Assembly: GCA_002398565.1 (NCBI GenBank) | Contig: DGZP01000031.1 | Coordinates: 1-5,798 of the forward strand | Reading direction: 5' to 3' | DNA length: 5,798 bases | DNA from: Proteiniphilum sp. UBA4977 | GTDB lineage: Bacteria > Bacteroidota > Bacteroidia > Bacteroidales > Dysgonomonadaceae | In this document: in pieces, positions 1 to 5,798 of the stretch | Numbering within the stretch: the stretch's first letter is position 1 | Layout of the letters: every line of letters begins with the position of its first letter | Position numbers and translations under genes: made by a program | Notes under the pieces: model-generated | Seen by the model: only the letters and a program-made list of their open reading frames with translations | Databases searched by the model: none | What the model was told of the DNA's origin: nothing

Positions 1-213
1 TCGCTCTGCTTCGATTACCTGGATGCGCCCGTTGCTGTGCTTGGGTCACGCAACTGGATCACGCCGGCTCACGAACTTGAAGGCGCGTTTTTCCCGCAGC
101 CAGGCTGGTTCATCGACATGATCCACGAACGCATACAGCCCCTGAAAGGGTATATGCCTGGTGAAAATTTCACTGATGCCGAAATGATTAGGAGAGCAAA
201 AAAAGGAATTTGA
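1..213 (+). CDS. Thiamine-diphosphate-dependent 2-oxoacid dehydrogenase E1, beta/C-terminal domain (5' truncated)
   Basis: Frame 1 is open from the first base to a TGA at 211-213, giving the last 70 residues of a protein that begins upstream. The fragment contains LDAPVAVLGS, then NWITPAHELE, then a FFPQ...FIDMIHERI stretch. This is the pattern of the C-terminal transketolase-like domain of pyruvate/branched-chain 2-oxoacid dehydrogenase E1 beta subunits ('DAPV-V-G-D-TP-A-LE...P...I'). Family members decarboxylate a 2-oxoacid with thiamine diphosphate, either in a lipoamide complex or as stand-alone ketol/acyl-transfer enzymes. Bacteroidetes often fuse the alpha and beta halves into one chain, but whether that holds here cannot be seen. 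The stop lies 2 bases before the next ATG, so it is probably cotranscribed with the genes downstream. By hand count GC is about 56% over the first 180 bases, higher than in the next gene. The domain family is fairly sure; the substrate is unknown, and a dedicated role in this pathway is an inference. Confidence 0.72.
   Translation, partial: SLCFDYLDAPVAVLGSRNWITPAHELEGAFFPQPGWFIDMIHERIQPLKGYMPGENFTDAEMIRRAKKGI
203..208 (+). promoter_or_regulatory. Possible ribosome-binding site for the PHP-domain gene
   Basis: AAGGAA sits 7 bases before the ATG at 216, inside the last codons of the upstream gene, which is good spacing for a Shine-Dalgarno element. It favours ATG 216 over the TTG at 210, which would leave almost no spacer. 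A stronger-looking AGGAG at 190-194 is 21 bases from the ATG, too far to serve it. If the host is a Bacteroidetes, Shine-Dalgarno use is weak in general, and translation may instead depend on coupling to the stop codon at 211-213. Confidence 0.35.
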
Positions 214-215
214 TC

Positions 216-1385
216 ATGGATTTACCAAAAGTAAATGCCCATCTGCATACCCCATTCTCTTTCAGTGCATTCCGTGATATAGACGATGCGCTGGACAGGG
301 CCGTTGCAGAGAAAGTGAAAGTCGTTGGGATCAACGATTTTTATACTGCCGAAGGTTACGAAGAGTGGGCGGATGGTTGTCGTAAGCGCGGACTTTTTCC
401 GCTTTTCGGCATCGAGTTTATCAGTTTGAATGAAGAGGATCAGAAAGCAGGCTTACGGGTGAATGATCCCGGAAATCCCGGGCGGACTTATATCAGCGGG
501 AAAGGCCTGTTGCAGCCCTTTAAACTGGACGAACCTTATGCTTCTGAATTGACAAATGTGCGTAACGAAGCCAACAAGCAGGTGGAAGCCATGTGTGAAA
601 AATTGAACGGAATCCTTACCGGTAAAAATGCGAGCTTTATACTTGATATTGATTGGATTAAAGAAAATCTAACCAAGGGTTCTGTTCGGGAACGTCATTT
701 GGCGAAGGCCTTGCGTTTGAAAGTTTATGAAAATTGTGACGATAACCCAACGTGTATAAAGAATTTGCTGAGAGAGATTTTCGGTGGAAAAGAACTGAAA
801 TCGGACACTGATAATCTTGCAGGTGTCGAGAACGAAATTCGCGCTAATCTTTTGAAATCTGGCGGCTTGGCTTTTGTTCCCGAGACTGCAGAGGCTTTTC
901 TTCCGATGCAGACGGTTTGCAAAATTATTCTGGCAGCTGGGGGATTACCTACATATCCTTTTTTAGCGGATGATGCTCAGGGAAATTATACAGATTTTGA
1001 GCGCGACTTGGAACATGTAGCAGAACAACTGACCGAGCGTGGGTTTCATTCCGTGGAATTTATTACCACCCGAAACGATATGAACTTGCTGGAGAACTAT
1101 GCTTCGTACCTTCACGACCAGGGTTTTATCGTAACCCTGGGCAGTGAACACAATTCTCCGTCAATGGAACCCATTGAACTTTTTGCCCGCAACCAGACTC
1201 CATTATCGGATAAATTGATACGGATAAACTACGAAGGGGCGTGTGTTATTGCAGCTCATCAGCATTTGGTTACCCAGGGGCTGAGTGGTTATGTGGATGA
1301 ACAGGGAAACGCTGACCGCTCGAAAAGAGGTGAATTCGTGAAATTGGGAGATGAGTTAATAAGAAACAGAGTCGGAAAACAATAA
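216..1385 (+). CDS. Divergent PHP-domain metallohydrolase-like protein
   Basis: This gene encodes 389 residues from ATG 216; the reading frame also allows TTG 210, which would add two residues. The N-terminus has the PHP motif I, HLH (H9, H11), followed by GIND (D41) and GIE (E67). A long family-specific middle section (about residues 75-235) precedes AAGGLPTYP (Y247), and the C-terminal GSEHN motif (E311, H312) replaces the usual GSDxH. Classic PHP enzymes (histidinol phosphatase, DNA polymerase PHP domains) bind two or three metals through His and Asp residues at these places. Here the motif II His is Phe42 and the motif III His is Tyr247, so the metal site is reduced or reshaped. No signal peptide or membrane segment is seen, so a cytoplasmic location is likely. 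It lies 2 bases after the E1 gene and 2 bases before the aldolase/dehydrogenase fusion. A phosphatase or other hydrolase acting on a pathway intermediate is the natural guess, but no activity can be assigned. The fold call is good. Confidence 0.82.
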   Translation: MDLPKVNAHLHTPFSFSAFRDIDDALDRAVAEKVKVVGINDFYTAEGYEEWADGCRKRGLFPLFGIEFISLNEEDQKAGLRVNDPGNPGRTYISGKGLLQPFKLDEPYASELTNVRNEANKQVEAMCEKLNGILTGKNASFILDIDWIKENLTKGSVRERHLAKALRLKVYENCDDNPTCIKNLLREIFGGKELKSDTDNLAGVENEIRANLLKSGGLAFVPETAEAFLPMQTVCKIILAAGGLPTYPFLADDAQGNYTDFERDLEHVAEQLTERGFHSVEFITTRNDMNLLENYASYLHDQGFIVTLGSEHNSPSMEPIELFARNQTPLSDKLIRINYEGACVIAAHQHLVTQGLSGYVDEQGNADRSKRGEFVKLGDELIRNRVGKQ

Positions 1386-1387
1386 AG

Positions 1388-3349
1388 ATGAAAGAAATTC
1401 AGGATTTAATATCTATTTCGCAGTTCTATGGCAAAGATAGCCGTTTTGTGATCGCCGGAGGTGGAAATACCTCGTACAAGAACGAAGAGAAGATTTGGGT
1501 AAAAGCTAGCGGCTCATCACTCGCAACCATTACCGAAGATGGTTTTGCCATACTGGATCGCTCGTTGCTTAATCCAATGTCCGGAAAGCACTACAGCGAA
1601 AATGCCGCCGAACGTGAAGAGCAAGTGAAAAATGATCTTGCCTTGGCTACTATCTCTAGAGGTAAACGGCCGTCGGTAGAGACCTCTATGCACAACGTGA
1701 TTAATTATGCATTTGTTGTTCATTTGCATCCAACGATTGTAAATGGATTAATGTGTGCTGTAAATGCTGTCACAACGTTGAAAAATCTTTTTGGTGAGAA
1801 AGTGTTGTACGTGGAATATACTGATCCGGGGTATGTTCTGTTCAAAAAAGTAGACGAGAAAATAAAGGAGTATCGCCGCAAATTCAGCGAAGAACCGCAG
1901 GTGATCTGGTTGCAAAACCACGGGATTTTTGTGGCTGCAGATAGTGTTGAGGAGATAAAATCTATCTATGATTCAATTATAGACACACTTGAAAGAGCTG
2001 TGAGCATCCCCTTGCCCGAGGGCGAAACGGAGGTATGCCGCTGTATCAGTGAAGTGGTCCCCGCCATTCGGATGTTGGTCTCGAAAGATAGCCTCAAAAC
2101 CTTAAAAGTTCGCAAGAACGGATTGATAGAATATTTTTGCGACTATCCCGAAAAACAGGTTGACGTCGCGAAGCCTTTTACGCCCGATGCGATTGTTTAC
2201 TGTAAGTCGAACTACTTGTTTTTTAACGATGAAACACCTGAACAGATTCTTGCAAATGCGAAAGAATCGATTTCCGGTTTTGTAAATAAATATGGTTATC
2301 TGCCAAAAGTTCTCTTAATAAGAGGTGTAGGACTTGTATCGATAGGAGACAACGCCAGACAATGCGATACCATTCTCGACGTATTTGAGGATGCCATGAA
2401 GGTTGCTTTTCTTTCTCAATCGTTTGGCGGCGCTCATCCGATGACGCAGGCTCAAATCGACTTTATCGATAATTGGGAAGTGGAAAATTACCGCCGCAGT
2501 GTGGCTGCTGGAAATGCGTCGGGAAGAGCAGAAAATAGAACCATTATTGTAACCGGAGCTGCACAAGGTTTTGGCGAAGGAATAGCCGAGTGTTTGCTGC
2601 GGGAAGGTGCCAATATTGTTGTGGCTGATTTGAACGAAGAAGCAGGAAGGAAGACCGTCAGTAAATTTAATGGCCTGACGAAAAGTAACCGGGCTATTTT
2701 CGTAAGAACAAACGTTTCTGAAATTTCAAGCCTTGAAAACTTAGTTCAGGAAACGGTCTTTCATTTTGGTGGAATTGACTGTTTTATTAGCAACGCCGGT
2801 GTGTTGAGAGCCGGTGGACTAGAAGATATGACACCCGAAAACTTCGACTTTGTCACAAAGATCAACTATAATGCCTATTTCTATTGTACAAAAGTAGTGA
2901 GTAAAGTTATGAAGCTGCAAACGAAATATGCATTGGACGGTTATTTTGCCGATATCATTCAAATAAATTCAAAATCGGGGCTTCGCGGAAGCAAGGCCAA
3001 CTTTGCATATGCTGGTGGAAAGTTCGGAGGAATTGGGCTAACGCAATCCTTTGCATTGGAGCTGGCTCCGTTCCGGATAAAGGTTAACTCGGTCTGTCCC
3101 GGCAATTACTACGAAGGCCCGCTTTGGAGTGATCCCGACAACGGGTTGTTTGTACAATACCTGAATGCAGGAAAAGTTCCCAATGCCAGAACTATTGACG
3201 ATGTAAAAACGTTTTACCTTTCTCAGGTGCCGATGCGAAAAGGTTGTACACCCGGAGATGTTACCAAAGGTGTGTTGTACCTGATGGAGCAATGCGGCGA
3301 GACCGGACAGGCTCTCCCTATTACCGGAGGGCAGGTGATGTTGAATTAA
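1388..3349 (+). CDS. Bifunctional class II aldolase / short-chain dehydrogenase (RhaEW-like fusion)
   Basis: This is a 653-residue two-enzyme fusion. Residues about 5-205 form a class II aldolase domain: the phosphate-loop-like GGGNTS (24-29), the catalytic-position Glu98 in PSVETSMH, the zinc ligands H112 and H114 in VHLHP, and H178 in QNHG. Residues about 215-370 are an aldolase-derived second lobe without the His ligands, ending in the GGAHPMT...W.VE.YRR linker typical of rhamnulose-1-phosphate aldolase/dehydrogenase fusions. Residues about 383-653 are a classical SDR: TGAAQGFG (389-396), Asp414 after the second strand (suggesting NAD over NADP), NAG (469-471), Asn493, and the catalytic Ser528-Tyr541-Lys545. 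All key residues are present in both enzymes. Known fusions of this shape cleave rhamnulose-1-phosphate to DHAP and lactaldehyde and then oxidise or reduce the lactaldehyde; the substrate here is not determined. The ATG lies 2 bases after the PHP stop, implying translational coupling. Architecture is very sure; exact sugar specificity is open. Confidence 0.9.
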   Translation: MKEIQDLISISQFYGKDSRFVIAGGGNTSYKNEEKIWVKASGSSLATITEDGFAILDRSLLNPMSGKHYSENAAEREEQVKNDLALATISRGKRPSVETSMHNVINYAFVVHLHPTIVNGLMCAVNAVTTLKNLFGEKVLYVEYTDPGYVLFKKVDEKIKEYRRKFSEEPQVIWLQNHGIFVAADSVEEIKSIYDSIIDTLERAVSIPLPEGETEVCRCISEVVPAIRMLVSKDSLKTLKVRKNGLIEYFCDYPEKQVDVAKPFTPDAIVYCKSNYLFFNDETPEQILANAKESISGFVNKYGYLPKVLLIRGVGLVSIGDNARQCDTILDVFEDAMKVAFLSQSFGGAHPMTQAQIDFIDNWEVENYRRSVAAGNASGRAENRTIIVTGAAQGFGEGIAECLLREGANIVVADLNEEAGRKTVSKFNGLTKSNRAIFVRTNVSEISSLENLVQETVFHFGGIDCFISNAGVLRAGGLEDMTPENFDFVTKINYNAYFYCTKVVSKVMKLQTKYALDGYFADIIQINSKSGLRGSKANFAYAGGKFGGIGLTQSFALELAPFRIKVNSVCPGNYYEGPLWSDPDNGLFVQYLNAGKVPNARTIDDVKTFYLSQVPMRKGCTPGDVTKGVLYLMEQCGETGQALPITGGQVMLN

Positions 3350-3364
3350 TAAAATAACAAATAT

Positions 3365-4648
3365 ATGAAAACAAGAGCAGTCCGTTTGTACGGCAAAAAA
3401 GATCTCAGGCTGGAAGAGTTTGAATTGCCGGCCATTAAGGAGGACGAAATACTTGCAAAAGTAGTCTCCGATTCGTTGTGTATGTCGTCTTACAAGGCAT
3501 CTTCACAAGGTGCGGAACACAAAAGGATCCCAGATAATGTAGCGGAAAATCCCATCATCATCGGTCATGAATTTGCCGGTGAATTGCTTGAAGTTGGCAG
3601 CAAGTGGGCGCATAAGTTCAAAGCAGGGGATAAATTCTCCATTCAACCTGCCTTGTATTACGAAAACGGACCTGTTGGCATTTTGAGTGCTCCCGGTTAC
3701 AGTTATCCGTATATCGGAGGCGATGCAACCTACGTCGTTATTCCGAATGAAGTGATGGAGAAAGATTGCCTGCTGGCTTATCACGGAGAAGGGTATTATC
3801 CTGCTTCACTGGCAGAACCGCTTTCGTGTGTTATTGGAGCCATGCACGCCAATTACCATACTTCCCCGGGCAGTTACCGCCATAAAATGGAAATAGTTAG
3901 CGGCGGAAAGATGGCTATTCTTGCAGGAGTAGGGCCAATGGGACTGGCCGCAATCAATTTTGTGCTCCGTCGAGAAGAAGTAAAACCGTCCTTATTGGTG
4001 GTTACCGATATCGACCAGTCACGACTCGATCGCGCCGCATCCATTTATACCGTTGAGTTTGCCGCTTCGCGCGGAATTGATTTAAAGTACATCAATACGG
4101 GAAAAATGGAGAATCCCGTGGAGGAACTGAAAGCAATTAGTGGCGGCACAGGTTTCGATGATGTTTTTGTGTTTGCCCCCGTAAAGCCTGTTGTAGAGCA
4201 AGGCGATGCAATTCTCGGTTTTGACGGGTGCCTGAACTTTTTTGCCGGACCGGACAACCCTAACTTCAGTGCCATGTTGAATTTCTATAATGTTCATTAC
4301 GCCTATACTCACATTGTCGGCACCAGCGGTGGAAATAACGATGATATGGTAGAAGCATTGGACATTATGAGTAAAGGGTTGGATCCGGCCGGACTGGTTA
4401 CCCATATAGGCGGGTTGAATGCTGTTGCGGAGGCAACCAATAACCTGCCCAATATACCGGGGGGTAAAAAGTTGATTTATACGCATATAGAAATGCCCCT
4501 AACCCCCATTTCCGATTTTGCAAAATTGGGAGAAACCGACGGTTTCTTTAAAAAATTGGCTGAGGTTTGTGACCGCCACAATGGGTTGTGGAGTGTCGAG
4601 GCGGAGACATATCTCTTGTCCAACCATCCCACAATGCGTAACGTGTAA
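3365..4648 (+). CDS. Zinc-dependent medium-chain dehydrogenase, L-sorbose-1-phosphate reductase (SorE)-like
   Basis: This gene encodes a 427-residue alcohol-dehydrogenase-superfamily protein. The N-terminal catalytic domain carries Cys39 (SLCMSSYK), His68-Glu69 (GHEF) and Glu151 (LAEPLS), the expected catalytic zinc site. The nucleotide-binding fold has GVGPMG (188-193) and TDID (214-217). The loop that holds four Cys for structural zinc in many relatives (about residues 92-125) has no cysteine, so that second zinc is absent. The start MKTRAVRLYGKKDLRLEE and the SLCMSSYKA...GAEHKR segment are what I recognise as the SorE type. SorE reduces L-sorbose 1-phosphate to glucitol 6-phosphate with NAD(P)H in Klebsiella-type sorbose pathways. 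No sorbose PTS or SorD gene is visible here, so the real substrate may be another ketose phosphate. It starts 15 bases after the fusion gene, behind an AT-rich leader with no Shine-Dalgarno motif. Superfamily certain; the SorE-like subfamily is likely; substrate inferred. Confidence 0.85.
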   Translation: MKTRAVRLYGKKDLRLEEFELPAIKEDEILAKVVSDSLCMSSYKASSQGAEHKRIPDNVAENPIIIGHEFAGELLEVGSKWAHKFKAGDKFSIQPALYYENGPVGILSAPGYSYPYIGGDATYVVIPNEVMEKDCLLAYHGEGYYPASLAEPLSCVIGAMHANYHTSPGSYRHKMEIVSGGKMAILAGVGPMGLAAINFVLRREEVKPSLLVVTDIDQSRLDRAASIYTVEFAASRGIDLKYINTGKMENPVEELKAISGGTGFDDVFVFAPVKPVVEQGDAILGFDGCLNFFAGPDNPNFSAMLNFYNVHYAYTHIVGTSGGNNDDMVEALDIMSKGLDPAGLVTHIGGLNAVAEATNNLPNIPGGKKLIYTHIEMPLTPISDFAKLGETDGFFKKLAEVCDRHNGLWSVEAETYLLSNHPTMRNV

Positions 4649-4665
4649 CCCTAAACTTTCATCAT

Positions 4666-5798
4666 ATGAAACAATTAGACATTTATTTAATGCATCCGGT
4701 GGAACAGATCAACATCATCATCGGAAGAATTTACCGAAGCGGAATGACCACCACTTCCGGTGGAAATATTTCCATCCGGGATGATAACGGAGATATCTGG
4801 ATTACACCGTCTGGTGTGGATAAAGGAAACTTGACGACAAAAGACATTATGTGTGTAAAAAAAGATGGAACTGTTGTTGGACTGCACAAACCATCTTCAG
4901 AATATCCTTTTCATAGGGCTATTTACGAATCCCGTCCGGATATAAAGGCAATTATTCATGCTCATCCGCCGGCATTGGTTGCTTTCAGCATTGCAGGTAC
5001 TGTGCCCGATACCAAGATTGTCCCACAGGCTCATAATGTCTGTGGAGATATCGGATTTGCACCGTATGGCACACCCGGAAGTGAAGATCTCGGTAAAAAA
5101 ATTGCCGGTGTGTTTAAAGATAAACGTTTCCGGGCGGTAATTATGGAGAATCATGGAGTTGTATTGGGCGGAACCGATATGATGGATGCTTATCAACGAT
5201 TTGAAACCCTGGAGTTTTGCTGCCGTACCATTGTGAACGCGGGAAAACTCGGCGACGTAAAATATCTCTCCGATGATCAGGTGGCAAGCTATGTGAACCA
5301 CATCCCAAAGAATATATCGCATTTTATGGATGTAGAATATCCGTCTGATGAACGTGCTCTGCGTACCGAAATGGTCAATATTATCCGCCGGTCATGCGAT
5401 CAGGGCTTGATGATATCTACATATGGAACAGTGAGTGTTCGGTGGCGTAACGATGACTTTTTAATAACACCGCGTGATGTTGCCCGTTGGGATATTTTGC
5501 CGAGCGATATTGTACAAATCAAAAACGGAATGGCTGAAGCAGGAAAAACACCCAGCCGTTCAGTAGCGCTCCACCAACGAATTTATCAGCTTAATCCGCA
5601 CATTAATTCCATTATCTGTACTCAGCCCATTAACCTGATGGCGCATGCTGTGAGCGGGAGCAAGTTTGATGTACGTACTATCCCCGAAAGTTGGATCTTC
5701 CTGCAGGATGTGCCTTCCATTCCATTCGGATTGATTTATAACGAGATTGACGGTGTGGCAAAAATGTTTCGTGAAAACAGGGTGATTTTGGTGGAGAA
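4666..5798 (+). CDS. Tandem-duplicated class II aldolase/adducin-domain protein (3' truncated)
   Basis: The frame opens at ATG 4666 and stays open to the window end (377 codons plus two bases), so the C-terminus is missing. Residues about 5-205 form a complete class II aldolase domain: SGGN (31-34) for phosphate binding, Glu79 in PSSE as the catalytic acid/base, the metal ligands H98 and H100 in HAHP, and H163 in ENHG. Residues about 230-377 repeat the same fold: STYGTVSVR aligns with TSGGNISIR, ITPRDVARWDIL with ITPSGVDKGNL, and IICTQP (C318, T319, Q320) with IIHAHP. In this copy GGN, the catalytic Glu and both HAH ligands are lost, so it is probably structural or regulatory. Family members cleave sugar phosphates such as fuculose- or ribulose-phosphate, or epimerise or decarboxylate related substrates. 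The start lies 17 bases after the SorE-like stop; no clear Shine-Dalgarno is seen, and an in-frame downstream Met at residue 9 is a possible alternative. The gene is sure; substrate unknown. Confidence 0.88.
   Translation, partial: MKQLDIYLMHPVEQINIIIGRIYRSGMTTTSGGNISIRDDNGDIWITPSGVDKGNLTTKDIMCVKKDGTVVGLHKPSSEYPFHRAIYESRPDIKAIIHAHPPALVAFSIAGTVPDTKIVPQAHNVCGDIGFAPYGTPGSEDLGKKIAGVFKDKRFRAVIMENHGVVLGGTDMMDAYQRFETLEFCCRTIVNAGKLGDVKYLSDDQVASYVNHIPKNISHFMDVEYPSDERALRTEMVNIIRRSCDQGLMISTYGTVSVRWRNDDFLITPRDVARWDILPSDIVQIKNGMAEAGKTPSRSVALHQRIYQLNPHINSIICTQPINLMAHAVSGSKFDVRTIPESWIFLQDVPSIPFGLIYNEIDGVAKMFRENRVILVE

Noticed and set aside
3435..3445. A strong Shine-Dalgarno-like TTAAGGAGG inside the SorE-like gene.
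   Set aside because: It is part of the Ile-Lys-Glu-Asp coding segment and no start codon with a plausible frame follows it.
4082..4486. A 134-codon minus-strand frame.
   Set aside because: It is antisense to the nucleotide-binding half of the SorE-like reductase and has no recognisable domain.
4695..4765. The 10-base direct repeat TCCGGTGGAA at 4695-4704 and 4756-4765.
   Set aside because: Both copies lie in conserved coding sequence in different frames, only two copies exist, and nothing marks them as a recombination or binding site; chance is enough.
4518..4784. An 88-codon plus-strand frame spanning the end of the SorE-like gene and the start of the tandem aldolase.
   Set aside because: It overlaps two well-supported genes in another frame and its product has no family-like motif; it is a shadow.
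4897..5322. A 141-codon open frame on the minus strand.
   Set aside because: It lies wholly antisense to the conserved first aldolase domain of the 3' gene, and its translation shows no recognisable domain.

Overview
The window is one uninterrupted run of plus-strand metabolic genes. They are packed so tightly (intergenic gaps of 2, 2, 15 and 17 bases) that they read as a single transcription unit, cut at both ends. No RNA gene, mobile element, CRISPR array, terminator or credible internal promoter is visible. Moderate GC in most genes, AT-rich leaders without clear Shine-Dalgarno sequences before the 3' genes, and the resemblance of the proteins to families common in gut-type Bacteroidales suggest a Bacteroidetes bacterium. 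That assignment is an inference from the sequence alone.

Layout: (1) 1-213, the last 70 codons of a thiamine-diphosphate-dependent 2-oxoacid dehydrogenase/transketolase-like E1 beta domain. (2) 216-1385, a divergent PHP-domain metallohydrolase-like protein. (3) 1388-3349, a two-enzyme fusion of a class II (RhaD/FucA-type) aldolase and a short-chain dehydrogenase. (4) 3365-4648, a zinc-dependent medium-chain dehydrogenase closely resembling SorE, L-sorbose-1-phosphate reductase. (5) 4666 to beyond the window end, a second class II aldolase protein built as a tandem duplication, in which only the first copy keeps the catalytic and metal residues.

Together the genes look like a catabolic operon for a sugar, polyol or sugar-acid phosphate. 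Two oxidoreductases (SDR and zinc MDR) would interconvert ketone and alcohol forms, two class II aldolases would cleave a phosphorylated ketose or related compound, and the E1-type enzyme would decarboxylate or transfer a two-carbon ketol or acyl product. The PHP protein could act as a phosphatase or another hydrolase. The substrate cannot be read from the sequence, and this combination does not match any classic rhamnose, fucose or sorbose operon that I can name. The transporter, kinase and regulator, if present, lie outside the window.

The least ordinary features are the pseudo-duplicated architecture in both aldolases and the altered metal-ligand set of the PHP protein.
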